Assembly (NCBI GenBank): GCA_023627715.1
Contig: JAMAHW010000105.1
Span: 62,001-126,000 of the forward strand
Direction of reading: 5' to 3'
DNA: 64,000 bases
Source: Periconia sp. R9002
Lineage: Eukaryota; Ascomycota; Dothideomycetes; Pleosporales; Periconiaceae
In this document: one piece after another, positions 1 through 11,321 of the stretch
How the letters are laid out: every line of letters starts with the position of its first letter
How positions within the stretch are numbered: the stretch's first letter is position 1
Program-made: the position numbers and the translations under genes
The notes under the pieces: model-generated
What the model saw: only the letters and a program-made list of their open reading frames with translations
Told to the model about the DNA's origin: nothing
Database searches by the model: none

Positions 1-345
1 GGGAGAGAGGGAGGGTTCTGCACCCATGATGCCTGCGTTCATCATAAGGATGTCGAGACGAGTGGATTCAGAGAGTACCCTCTTAGCCGCTGCTTCCACA
101 GAGGACAGTGAGGAGAGGTCCAATTCGAGAAACTTGATGGTGGCCGAAGTTGAGAGTTCAGACTGTATGTCATTTATGGCGGCTTCAGCTCTAGAGGCCG
201 AACGGCAGGCGAGCCATATCTCCAAGGGATTCTGGTGAGCATATTCGAGGATACTCTGTCTACCTATGCCAATGTTTCCACCAGTTACAAGGATGACTTT
301 CCCAGTGAGAGTAGGAATGTCTTTTCTGGAATTAAAGGAAACCAT
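1..345 (-). CDS. Short-chain dehydrogenase/reductase, N-terminal part (runs off window)
   Basis: The reverse strand from the ATG at 345 reads 115 residues without a stop to the window edge. A Rossmann nucleotide-binding motif TGGNIGIG follows a KVILVTGG strand near residue 20, and the NAG motif of SDR enzymes (MMNAGIMG) lies about 85 residues later. Such enzymes are NAD(P)(H)-dependent oxidoreductases. The spacing fits the retinol-dehydrogenase/WW-domain-oxidoreductase-like group, but the catalytic YxxxK half lies outside the window, so the substrate cannot be judged. The start was chosen because it precedes the beta1 strand by the usual 15-20 residues. Confidence 0.8.
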   Translation of the reverse strand, partial: MVSFNSRKDIPTLTGKVILVTGGNIGIGRQSILEYAHQNPLEIWLACRSASRAEAAINDIQSELSTSATIKFLELDLSSLSSVEAAAKRVLSESTRLDILMMNAGIMGAEPSLSP

Positions 346-1544
346 AATGAGCTGAGGTGCGCGTGTCACAACTAAGGAAATTGTAATGTGCAGTCCTTAG
401 CTTAGATTCAAAGTTGAATTTACGATTTATGTTCTTAAACACTTCATAAAATCATCTGTTTACTTGTTAATCCCGAGGTTTTCGTCCGTGATGCTAAGTT
501 TAGTTAGTTCTGTCAGCCGGACCAATTGGACATTGACTGGACGAGTTGGAAGCCCGAGTTCGAGGTCGGAGACCGCCGGCTTAATATGTCGATCACCTCC
601 CCATTATAGGAAATGATAAAAGATATGGCAGATCGGACGAATCATAGACGTACTGTTTCTATATCCTATTTCTCACCACCCTGGCAGCTTGGATGAAAGC
701 CGATAGCTCACTGATTCACGAGTAAAGGAACGCATGTCCAAATGGAACGACTGCGCTATGGACGCGTCATTCTATTGGAACATATGGCCTTTCAATATTG
801 GATATAGCTCGCAAATACCTTTAATTTCGTACATGCATCTGTGCAAAGCGAGCGTGAACGGTTTCGTTCAGCTGGTGAAGGTTCAGGAAATATTCAGCCA
901 CGACTAACCTCTTGTAGGCATTATCTGATTAGCATTTTCGATAGGGTTCTTTAATCATCCTCACACTTGGCTACCGTTCTATTAGGTTTCGCGCACCATT
1001 AAGCAGACAACTATCCTTTAGATTGCACTATTCTACTTGCAGCAAGGTCCGTCATTACCTATACAACTGTTCCTCAGCGCGATTCCTACGACAGTGCCTT
1101 GCTCAACGCGCAAAACGGACCATCGGCTTCTGTTGCGAAACTGAGATATTCATAGCGAAGGAAAGCACGATACGACTTGTAGGAGCGTAAACCCCAGGAT
1201 ATAAAACAAGATCATAAAAAGGTATGGCGAGGAACATGACAGCAGGCTGAGGTCTACTCAACATCGTTTCGATGAGATCTCGGTATCACAAGATACTGTT
1301 CTACACCAAATCTTCAGCATAAGCTCAGTACTAGTTCACAGTCGCTAGTTTGTTCTTTCAGATGTCGAAAAGTACGTCGTGGGATCATAGCTGAACTAAA
1401 AATACACTGCGTCCTATCAGAACAAGAATCATAGGGAACGGCTCGACTGCCTGTACAGTCTCACAATGACCAGAGTTGGCCTCAAGTTGGCCTCAAGCTT
1501 CTCTCTACGCGTGGTAAGTTGGTTAAATTGCAAGTCAGAAAGTG
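346..1544. other. Intergenic, no gene seen
   Basis: Mixed AT-rich sequence with only short shadow reading frames. It is the upstream region of the partial SDR gene and the 3' side of the next dehydrogenase. No RNA gene or repeat was recognised. Confidence 0.5.
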
Positions 1545-2706
1545 CTAGCTCTGGTGTGGACCCATTGCTACGAAACTGTCCCACCCGGCATTCTCATCGG
1601 CCCTATCGAACGCCATTTGCCAATACTGAAAACTGTAATTGTCAATCCTAATGCCCCCAAGAGCGCCGATTTTCAAAATTCCTGTCTCCACCATTTTGAT
1701 CAGCGCCAAAACATCTTTCCTCTCATACATCCACTTTCCCTTCACCATAAGATCCTTAAACATGATCAAGTCAAATGAAAACGGTACTTCCCCCAGTATG
1801 CCACCCATTAAGCTGATCCGTCCCCCACGACGCATAGCTAGCATTATACTCTTGATATGGGTTGATTTTGAGGCCATGGGGGGTGAAATATCGAGCGCCG
1901 CGTCGATGAACCCTCCGGGACTTGCTTTCTTCAGTTCAGCTGCATCCTGCTCCGCATAATTGCTGAGTTTGACTGTCTTCAACCTGCCTGTCTTACCAAA
2001 ATTCTTCATGAGCCCGTCCAAGGCTGCTTCGTTCCGGCCCATAGCAATGACATTTGCTCCCATTGCAAGCGCAACAGCCACCCCTGCCCCCCCCAAAGCC
2101 GCCCGTTGCAGGAGCCACGACAACGGTTTCGCCGGCTTGGATAGCAATGTCTTTCAGCCCACCATAGCACACCAAGTACTTTCCCAAGGTCGCGAAGTCA
2201 ATATGCGCATATCCCAGCTCGCTGCCCGTCAGCCTTGTCTCGTCTAGGGGAAATACATTCTCAAGTGGCACGCGGCAATATTCTGCGTAAGTCCCATTGC
2301 GCCACGCTTCACGCATCAGTTTCCGGCTGCCGTCGCTCCCACCTTCCACTAGACCCAGTAGGAACATATCACTAGGGTTGTCCCGGCTGCGGATTACGCA
2401 GTCAAGGTAGACGAGTTGCCCAATAGAGAGGGAAGTAGAGTCCACGCCAAGAGCGGCGATGCGGCCGATCGCGTTAGTGCCGGGAATTAGAGGTGTAGGG
2501 TAAGGATATTTGCGAGTTCCGTTATATACATGTTTGGCATAGGATACCACGGAGGCGTAAAAGATTTGGATGACCGCTGTTCCGGGAAGTGGCTCTGGTG
2601 TTGGTACTGTTTTGATTTCCAATGGCTGTGCATATTCCGGCTGCACGAGTGCCGTTTGAGTTGGAGGTAGTTCGTAGGGAGTCATTGCGGATGATGGATT
2701 GGACAA
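1545..2706 (-). pseudogene. Medium-chain zinc-type alcohol dehydrogenase/quinone reductase-like, frameshifted
   Basis: Two overlapping frames together make one MDR-superfamily protein. The N-terminal part (from the ATG at 2706) carries the GroES-like fold, with a P-L-I-P-G-T-N-A-I-G-R-I segment, and runs to the nucleotide-binding loop around APATGGFGG. The C-terminal part continues in another frame with GVAVALAMGANVIAMGRN and ends at 1545. The frames meet at a tract of eight C on the + strand (2087-2094; G8 in the gene). With seven G the reading would continue as GFGGAGVAVA, the normal Rossmann loop of the family, so one base is extra. The rest looks intact, with no other stop. It is either a recent null allele or a homopolymer sequencing error. 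Classical catalytic zinc ligands are not evident, as in quinone-oxidoreductase-like members. Confidence 0.75.
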
Positions 2707-3677
2707 TTAAGAAATAAAGGAACAACAAGCTTAACGTTCGTTTAATCTTGGAGGGTAGACATTTTATATTAAATTAGTTCGTCGAGTAACACATAGGCAG
2801 GCTTTTTGCTCGTTTACGACTGTCTACATATGCTTATCTCCGTCACGCCCTACTAAACTCCGCGAAAGATGTCGCCAACGGATCGAACTCAGTAAATTCC
2901 GAGGAAGCGAATCTTGGCTGACGGGCGACGTCATAGATGATTGGATGCGCCATTTAGTAAGTTTTATTCATCTAGGCCTAGTTCGTGAACCTGACGATGA
3001 ATAGCTGGCTTGGATTCGATTGGCACAAGGCATATTTCGCAGCTACTTTATCGTTTCGCGGAAGCAAATCTCGCCGAGGATCATACTGTCATTAAGGCCG
3101 CAGGATACAATTCCAGAATGGATTACGCATGCCTTGTTTGCGGGCGATGATAGAAAAATACATATTCTGGGCATGGAAGAGGAGGTGTTTCGGACTTAGA
3201 GCAGCAATACGAGCGAATTGCAGACAGGCTAATACTCCATCGATCAACGTGGGAGCTCTCATGTTAATTAGCCAAGTGTACAGTGACACAAACTTGCCTA
3301 ACGCTCATACGTACTTATGATTAGGGCTAGTACAAAAGAAAAGATCATTTGATAATCTTCTCTAGCTATTTTACAAGCTCAACTGAACAATGGTATCTGT
3401 CACTCATGTAAAAACCGGGAACATGTCAGAGAAATTTACCCATTCCTCTATCTGTGTATCTATCTGTATAACATCATTCGACCGCTGCAAACTGCAGGTC
3501 TTCCACAGAAAGTTCTTTGGAATGTCGTCTCGCAAATCAATAAAGGACACCATGTAATTGTAACGCCAGTTTCGCTGCCATGAATCCCAACCCAATGCCA
3601 AATCTACACCATGCTAATGCCAGTAAAAGGCTTCGGGAACCGTAGGTTTCTGACCGGAATACTGAATGTAAGGAACC
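2707..3677. other. Intergenic, no gene seen
   Basis: About 1 kb upstream of the broken dehydrogenase and downstream of the small membrane-protein gene. Only short non-conserved-looking frames are present. No repeat or RNA was recognised. Confidence 0.5.
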
Positions 3678-4447
3678 CTAGACGAGATCATCCGAGTTCT
3701 TTTTGCCTGATTTCTCGCCATTCTCACGGACGGGGTTGTTGCCGGTGGAGTGAGAACGCTCACGGTTCTTGCGACGCGACTTCAGAAGCTTGGCACAAGC
3801 GGCGCTAAGGAAGGCGGCAAGAAAACCGATGCACAAGATCAAGTTGATGTAAAGTCCAAGAGTGAGGGCGTCCATGGGAGGCTCGTAAGTGATGCCACGG
3901 ACCGCCAGCTTGCCGGAGGAAGGTTGCTCGTCATTGATTCCACGAATCGCCAACTTGTCGGAGGAAGCACGAGTGCCGGCTTGAAGTTGCTCATAAGAGA
4001 TGCCGCAGACACCACCATTCGTAGGATCCCACACTCCATGGTAGCGAACGCAAATGTCCTTGTTGATGTTGACCAGACACTTGTTGTCGGGCTCCCAGCT
4101 ACCGCCGATGGAGGGACAGATGTCAGGAGTGAGTCCGTAGACTTTTCCATCAAACATATAGGGTCCGGCACTAGAAAAGTGTAAGTTAGCAGGTGAGTTC
4201 GATAATCTTGATGGAAATCACTAAAGAAGGAGATGATTTACCGAAGATACTGCACATGGTCGCCGGTGACAGCGGAACCCCCGTTGTATTGGCATCCGGG
4301 AATAAGGATGGGCCCGTAGCATTGCTGGGGGTTTGGTGGAGGGGAAGGCTTCGATGCTGGAGGAGCAAGTTAGTATAAAGCTCTCAAGAAGTGTCTTCGT
4401 TCAGTCTAGGTACGCTGGTTCCAGTTATACGTACGTTTGTGACCCAT
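3678..4447 (-). CDS. Small fungal protein with one C-terminal membrane segment, unknown function
   Basis: A three-exon model gives 206 residues: exons 4447-4435, 4356-4242 and 4170-3678. The first intron has donor GTACGT and a TACTAAC branch site; the second has donor GTAAAT and a GCTAAC branch site. The first exon codes only four residues plus one base, and the frame then continues as PSKPSPPPNPQQC. The middle of the protein has spaced cysteines (CYGP, PGCQYNGG, DICPSIGG, CLVN, DICVRY, GVCG), a pattern of an extracellular or luminal domain. A hydrophobic stretch (LYINLILCIGFLAAFLSAACA) near residues 145-165 is followed by a basic, Ser/Asn-rich tail, so a single-pass membrane protein is likely. 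No clear signal peptide was seen. A longer in-frame start at 4578 would need the weaker donor GTATAA. I do not recognise the family. Confidence 0.55.
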
Positions 4448-6155
4448 TTTGATGTCGGAAGGTTCGTATTTGTAAAGGTAGTTTTTGAGTCGAGATGGTT
4501 TTGAGGATTTGGTGTTGTTCTCGAGTGTAAGGTTGTAGAGTGGTTGTCGGTCAGTGGAGGAAGAAGATCAGGCTGCATGGGGATGGGGACTGTTTATAAA
4601 GAGAATATCAGGCGCTTGGACCAACGTCTCCCTCCTTCATCCTCTCGGATCACGTTGACACAGCAAACAGGAACTACCTCAATCGTTCTCGGTCTAGGCT
4701 CTGTTCGGATCCAATTACAGCCAATCCTAGATCGTTTGACTTGTTCGCGTTGTCATCACGTTAGCCTTCAACCACTTCCACAACCATGATCCCGCATTGA
4801 AGCCACCTAAGCCAATTATTTTCGCCACACCAGATACCCATTGCTAAAACGAAGCCTTATGATCTGGTGCTTGCCAAGTGACCCCCCGAGGCAAGAACGC
4901 CGTTTGCCCTTCTCGAAGCGAAGGTGACTCGACGACTCGATATCACTAGACAACGCAGCCAAAGCGGTGTGTCAAACCGACAAATATCAATACATTACTT
5001 CTCACCTTTACCAAAACTAAATGTTACGAAGTCTTGTCGCATCCGTAGTCAGCCGACTAACACCCAAAATATTCATTTAGGATACTCAAGCAATGAAGTT
5101 GTACTGGACAAAAGATTCCGCACTCAGGATACAACATAGGATTCTCTCACTGGTGAATTATGTAACACTAAATGATATGCGTCTAAGCGCAGGCTGCATG
5201 TTGTATTGACTGACAGTGATTGGTCTGGATAGCAATCATGCGGCACCGCTCATACGCCTGTCTGTTCAACCACACTTTCCCAACAAGGCAGTGGCGGTGC
5301 TGGTATCTCTGCTGCCTTGAACTGGATGCTATGTTCACGTTCATAAATTTGCTTGACTCTCTTGTGAGGTAAATGGTTGTGCGGATGCTTGGACGAGCAG
5401 TCATTGTTCAATCACACTGGAGCGACCTCCATTTGCTATTATCATGTGATCTCACCATGTATGTACTGTTCACATTCAGTACAATTATGGTCGTTCCGGA
5501 ACTATACCTCACTACGAAGGAAGAAGGTGGAGGCTCACTACTCCCTCCGCCACCTTGCCGGAAGCGCCGCATCCCCACCTGAAATTTACATATTGGAAGT
5601 CAGTTTAAATCAAGCAGGGGTGATGCAGTGAGTGATAATCGGTTCACAGCGCTACACCATGTGGTGCCTTAATATCATTTTGTAGCCGGAAAGACTGGAA
5701 TAGCTTCGCGTGGACATAGTTAGCAGACTTAAACCAGGGCTGAAATGATAAGTGATAGAGGTGTCAAAGCCGCACATCACACGGTCACTTGATATTACTT
5801 TCTACCGTGAGAACGTTTGCTTTAATCTTTCCCCTCCTTCACCTTTACCTATGCGGCAGCAGTTTCCGCGATATCCTTTCGGCCCGTCATACACGCAAGG
5901 CGCAGAATTCCTAACTCAAATTGGAACCCATGGCCTCCTGCGAGCAATGGGTCAAGGCTCGGAGATTGTGACTGAACAAGATGAATTTGTAGGCAGAATG
6001 GACCACTAGAGATACAATAAAAATACACTGTGGTGGAGAGGAGATTTTCGTCAACAATCATTCGAAAACAATGCGAGCGCGAGGGGTTTCCAATGGGGTG
6101 CTCCACGTGACCAGCTTTGGCCATCAATCTTCCAATTCCAACATAGCGATACACC
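4448..6155. other. Intergenic, no gene seen
   Basis: About 1.7 kb between the small membrane-protein gene and the TMEM14 gene. Two stretches near 5630-5690 and 5750-5812 are loosely alike but too diverged to call a repeat. No coding, RNA or mobile-element signal was recognised. Confidence 0.45.
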
Positions 6156-6596
6156 CTACACACCATACCTAAACTCTCTGACCTTCTTTTGATAGTAATA
6201 TGTCGCAAGCGCCCCCGTCGCACCGAGTGCGATCGGCACAGGGGCTCTTCCACCCGTCTTCACAATGCGCGGGATTGCTGAGCCAAGAAGAGCGATACTG
6301 TTTCCCAAGGCGAGTTCGGTACCGTAGTCTTGATTTTGTTTGATGCGGTACCCTAGCAAAAGTTTCCAATGAGATGGAGGAATCAATAACGATGGGGATG
6401 GTGCTTACCGGCGTATCCATATGAGGCGCCGAGCACGAGACCAGCGACGAGCGAGGGCGTTGAGCGGGTGCGGATGTACCCTGCCGTCCCACCGACCGCC
6501 ACTGAGGAGGGGGATAGTTAGTTCTGTGGCGTACGCAAAACGTTCATGTCAATTCTTACATAGTCCGGCAAGCGTGAATGATGGATGCTCTGCCAT
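6156..6596 (-). CDS. TMEM14 family small membrane protein
   Basis: Three exons (6596-6560, 6501-6409, 6352-6156) give 108 residues starting MAEHPSFTLAGL. The product matches the TMEM14/UPF0136 family: small proteins with four membrane helices linked, in animals, to mitochondrial porphyrin transport. Visible family features are the glycine-rich first helices (AVGGTAGYIRTRSTPSLVAGLVLG), the G-Y-A-G-Y turn, a conserved ELALGNSIALLGSAIPR segment, and a closing GATGALATYYYQKK. Introns use GTAAGA and GTAAGC donors with AG acceptors, and the phases agree (1 and 1). The length is normal for the family. It is a housekeeping-type gene and probably unrelated to the biosynthetic cluster. Confidence 0.88.
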
Positions 6597-7820
6597 AATG
6601 TGCTGGATATCCGATAGATGGTGATGATAGGGATGAGAAAGGAAAATTGGCATGGGACTAAGCCATGCCCGGGACTAGACCCTAGTTGGTTAGTCTACTA
6701 CTGTATTGGTGCGGTCCATCTGCATCACGATTGGTGCGTATCGTCTACAAAAACATCGAAGATAAAAGTCGCTTTATTGCAAAAAACATCGAAACGATGT
6801 AGTACCCTTTGTGAAAATACATGGACAGTTTATGGACTTTGGTATAAATGTCATTCGACAGGTTAATTGTCCACAGGATGACGAGCAAACCGACGAAGTA
6901 GGAACGAAACTCCAACTTGTACGGGCCTCACATTCTTCACTACGCCTTATTCATCTTCCTTAACGTTGAATTTAGCCTCTTCTATTCTTACTATTATATT
7001 CAATTAATGCGTGTAAAAACATAGAGACTTTCGGCTGATTAGGATTTTGGTTAACTAATCAATTTCAGTTGTGTGTAATTAGTGCCAGTGGCTCATACAG
7101 CCTAACTTTTTATATGTCGGTGAGCTTACCTCCAAATGTATCACAGGGCCATATATGAAGCGATATGCTTTGAAGACTGTGCCGCCTTGTTTCTAACGGC
7201 ATAATTTCTTTGCAATGTTACGAGATCATCAATGTCAAACCTCCTCAAGGTCCGGCTCAGTTTTTAGCTACGCTGTCATGGGCATGTTTTGCATAGGATC
7301 ACAAGTATCTTATCAGGCCATACGAGTTTGCTAGTGATCAAGTAAGGAAACAATCATATTGATTAATACAGTCTGTTCGTAGCAAAGATGTTATGTCTCC
7401 AATCGCATCCAGGAGTTTTCTTAACTTTCATTTGCAGTCACTCTATCGACAACTTTTTTTTTAGTATACATACACTTTTTCACATATAGCAACAATATTT
7501 ATCTTTATACTCATTATATACCAACTGCCGTTCTTCTCAATCATGCGAGTCCGGCTAGCTTGCTTGCCCTAGCGGTAACCTTTCATTCTTTCCTCAAGTA
7601 TACCCTGTACAATTGCAATGCAGTACTTTACGAACTCTATTTGCGGCAATTCTTTTCAACTCAAATGCTGTACAGTTCTCGGGGTACACAAAAATAAAAT
7701 TATGCACGAATCACATGATACGTTAGACGAAAGATTACGTAAGGGGGGCACCTCCACAAATTCCAAGTTGTCATTTGCACTTCGCCATTAACCTTCCTGC
7801 CACACAATTGTCTTTACAAC
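6597..7820. other. Intergenic, AT-rich, no gene seen
   Basis: AT-rich spacer (especially 6960-7520) between the divergent TMEM14 gene and the F-box-like gene, so it holds both promoters. No coding frame of note or repeat was recognised. Confidence 0.5.
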
Positions 7821-9107
7821 ATGACATGGTATAATATAATTCCTCTGATAAACTGGAAGAAGCCCATCGACTTCACTCTTGACAGTGCTCCCAACGGGGA
7901 GTTTCGTGTTTCTTTTGCACGCCATGTCCACCAATTTCCACCAACAAATTCAACCAAAGCAAACGTCGCTCCCATTTGGTATGGCAGGCGCCCATTCGGT
8001 GGTAACTTGAGAGATCATTTGCACATGGTCTTTCTCCGCGCTTCGTTCCCACAGTACCAGAATCTACCTGCAGAGATCCGTCTACAAATAATCCAATCAT
8101 GTGACAAAGGAACTTTATTTCAACTCATGCATACGTCACGTGAAATGCGCACTGAAGCACAGAGGCTCTTCTTTTCTGACCCAGGAGCGTGGTAGTGGGC
8201 AGACTCAAAGTGGTTAGGAGATGGCGGTCATCCAGGTCACACGTGGTTCAACATGGATTTCCTAGTGTGCATAGAGCGGCTGTGTATCGAGTTTTTTTAC
8301 TTGGGCGAAAGCATGGGCCAAAGCATTCCACCAGACGACGGCATCCGGAGATTCTGGAAAATAGTATCTGATCGGTTTCCGCGAGTCAAGCACATTCTCT
8401 TATGCGAGGACGCCTACGAGCTGTCACTAAATGGCCTCATGAGATTTGCGAGCATGTGTCCCCTTGATGTTCACATTTCAATCACTTTCCCTGTGAGGGA
8501 TAGATCCATGGATTTCAGATTGAAGAGAAAGACTTTGCGACCATCATCCACTATAACTGATAAGCAAGAGTGGGTGGAATGTGCAAACATTGAAGGGCAG
8601 TTTGTCATACCCCCTTACAAGAGTTTCAGGGGCCGTGTAGGGGAGTTTTCGAAGTGGGAGGCCACCCATTACGACATTGCTCATCAATCTCAGGCATTCA
8701 GAATACACCGGATTGCAGCAATGGAGAAATTTCATTTCGAGGACTCGCCAAAGCCTTTTAGCTGTTCTGCTGCTAACTGCAATGCTCGTTTCGAATTACC
8801 CGAACAGTACACGACGCACGCGCTCAATACTCGTCACGATGAGTTGGATAAGATACCAGAGCCTTTTAAACCGCTTTTCGATGAGAACAAGGAAAGATTG
8901 AAACGGCTGCGCGAGAGCAATGATAACAGATTCGAGTCATTCAAGGAATGGTTTGGAGAGTTGGATTCCCAGCAAAGGAGTGCTGCCGAGAAAGAGTTCA
9001 TTTACCAGCTAGAGCATGATCCATTATATGCAACGGACTGGGATCTACACCCGCTACTATATAGAATGCATATGCATATCGACGGGAGGTACAAGGACCT
9101 TGACTGA
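7821..9107 (+). pseudogene. F-box-like/C2H2 zinc-finger protein interrupted by an in-frame TAG
   Basis: A single frame of 429 codons runs from the ATG at 7821 to the stop at 9107, but codon 125 (8193-8195) is TAG. Both sides are in the same frame and read as one protein: the part before has an F-box-like helix set (QNLPAEIRLQIIQ ... LMHTSREMRTEAQRLFFSD), and after the stop the text continues WADSKWLG ... GHTWFNMDFL. At the stop, related fungal proteins usually have a Trp-Tyr pair, so a Tyr codon changed in its third base is the simplest origin. Near residue 315 there is a C2H2 finger (C-x4-C-x12-H-x5-H). F-box proteins of this kind may act as SCF adaptors. No splice pair around 8193 was found that restores the frame better. 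It is a recent pseudogene, a readthrough gene or a base error. Confidence 0.7.
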
Positions 9108-10438
9108 AGGGCGAGACTGCGATGCTGGGTTTTCGGTACATTCTTGGCAGTTAAAGACCTCTCATGGCGCTTACTGTTTTTTAATGTCATGGCTTTTCGG
9201 TGTTTTTAATCTTGTTGATTCCGTAAGGAATGTATGCGTACAATCCGATCTGCTATGACGAGAACAATAACTCATTGTTGACAAGCATTGGTGCGAAGGT
9301 TTATGCTTTTTGAATACCTAGCACAATACGTTCAAGTAGCACGTGTTACACAATTTCAAATAGACAAGGTCTAGAGATGCACACTTGGAGCAATCGAACA
9401 TATTGTTCCTCAAATTTGAACATCCGTTTACCCCGGCAGGCTTCCTTTTTTGATTCGGATTATTGCGAATCAACTCTAAGGTCATCAGCAATGACGCGAC
9501 AGATACCTGCAACCTTGACGCAATCAACTCCCATCTTGACCGTATTCAATCCGATTTCATAAACGTAATCAATGAAATAAATCAAGGTGATATTCGACCT
9601 AGGATACAAGAACACCAGTGAGAAGGGGGTATCGATAACCGAGGATTGGATAATGACATACTCAGTCGTGGTGGCCGATGACCCTAACGTATGTACAGCA
9701 TTAGGCTGTTGAGTTTCTGGTAGGAGAGATTATGAGAGAGCAATGAAGGATATTAATAATCTATACGGTGATGCGCAATGTAGTGGTCGTCTATCAGAAA
9801 ATAGTGCGCCCATGATTACATCGTGATTGTGATAGCCAGAAGGGAGTGAAAAGATCATAACCTAGTATAAGTACGTACACGGGATTATCTTACACAACCA
9901 GCCATAACGTTCTCGTGCTTAGTTGCAAAAAAAAACAAAAAAAAAAACCGGCCGTACTAAAGACTGATCTTACGATCAAATGCTGGAGATCCACTTAGGC
10001 TGTGTGCCAAGCTTATAGTCCTTTGCAAGATAAGAACTCTAAACGGCTTACCTTCGTACAATTTTCAGGTACATAATCGCTAAGTAGTGGAATGTGATCA
10101 TAGACCAAAAATCCGCCAATGCCCAGATAGATATCTTATCAGTCAGCTTAGTGTTGTGGAGTAGTGAACTTTTCGTACGATACCCTTGCGAGGAGTTAGC
10201 GTAGAATCCTCCTGCATTTCTGCATTGATCTTTCTTCATCCACCTGCCTTTTTCTAGGTATATCTTTCTCTACATTTATGGATACAGTTAGATAGACGTC
10301 GATCTATCAGTAAGATTAGATTTTTTAGAAATAATATAAATCAAGGTCTCTTGTCAAATACCTGTTCAATCTTCTCTTAACTTCGGTCATACCAGTTCCT
10401 TGCCCATTCCACCTTACAAGCTCCAGAAAAACTTCACC
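9108..10438. other. Intergenic, no gene seen
   Basis: Spacer with an A-rich run near 9926-9950 and no convincing coding frame. The last 120 bp form the promoter of the cysteine-rich peptide gene. Confidence 0.5.
10335..10340 (+). promoter_or_regulatory. TATA box of the small secreted peptide gene
   Basis: TATAAA lies 104 bp before the ATG at 10439 and is followed by a pyrimidine-rich leader (around 10348-10400), the usual arrangement of strongly expressed fungal genes. Confidence 0.4.
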
Positions 10439-10617
10439 ATGCAATTCAATCTGTTCTTGCTCGCAGCCATGGCCACGGCAGTCCTCGCCAGCCCTACCAT
10501 TCTCGAGGAAAGGCAGCAATGCCCCGACATTTGCGTAAGCGTTCTCGCAAATCTTACAAACTATATACTAATGTCTTGTAGTTGGGCTGCTGTGATGGAA
10601 ACCGCTGCTGTCCTTAA
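10439..10617 (+). CDS. Small secreted cysteine-rich peptide, unknown function
   Basis: Two exons, 10439-10534 and 10582-10617, give a 43-residue precursor. The intron has donor GTAAGC, an ACTAAT branch site and a TTGTAG acceptor. Residues 1-17 (MQFNLFLLAAMATAVLA) form a clear signal peptide. A short segment ends at EER, after which the mature C-terminus has six cysteines as C-x3-C-x2-CC-x4-CC, with a terminal Pro. Without splicing the frame runs on as a low-quality hydrophobic sequence lacking the pattern, which supports the intron. The layout (signal, short pro-region, disulfide-rich tail) is typical of fungal small secreted proteins, which can be effectors, antimicrobial peptides or signals. 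I do not recognise a family and infer no activity. A TATA box lies about 100 bp upstream. Confidence 0.6.
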
Positions 10618-11321
10618 CCCACGAACCCCCCCGCAAAAAACCATAGACAGTATACCCGCTAGCCTATCTCTTCGGACTTTGAATGTGGCCTCGGATCTTC
10701 CGGGTCTTGTTTTCGCTTGTAGGACCGTGGTGGGCTCGGCGTGGTTGGCATGGCTTGGCATGTCTCACTCAATGCGTGGCAAGGCAACTGTGTATGGATT
10801 GTTTATAGATGGGCGGAAATAAAGTATTGTTATTTGAAGTCTGTCATTATGCTGTAATTATAGAATGCTTCCCCAACTAGCGTTCGATAACACACGAAAC
10901 ACATGAATAAGTGTGATTGTTCATACCCAGAAACCCTGAATTTGCCTACGGGATCTACAGCCACAGATTTTAACTGCATTGTTGCGCATTATTCCCCGCC
11001 AATGCTGCTAGTACTGTCGGCTGAAAGGTTACTCTTGATCCCTTCCCGCTGTTGGCCATGAAGTTTGGATGTGATAATGCGGCTATGTCAAGTTGCAGAA
11101 CTTGGTCGATGTTTTCTACGTTACTCTAATAGAAATCATCCTGTTCGTTGTGCTTGGATGAATAGCGCGTCAACATCGGGATAGAGAGTTCTCTGTTAGC
11201 GAGAAACCACAAGGAGTAGCGTATGGGGAGCCCGATCATGTCCTGTAACTACGCTGGCACTACGTAGCAATATTTTACACGCGATTTTCCATTGCATTGT
11301 GTCGATAGCGGAAATCCACTG
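10618..11321. other. Intergenic, no gene seen
   Basis: 3' regions of the peptide gene and of the DUF7580 gene on the other strand. Nothing else was recognised. Confidence 0.5.

Noticed and set aside
5630..5812. Two loosely similar stretches about 120 bp apart
   Set aside because: Identity is too low by eye to call a repeat; no target-site duplication or coding remnant.
9926..9950. A-rich run that could mark a retroposed poly(A) tail
   Set aside because: No retroposed body or target-site duplication was seen; simple homopolymer slippage is enough. A similar A19 run lies inside a PKS intron (34714-34732, minus strand).
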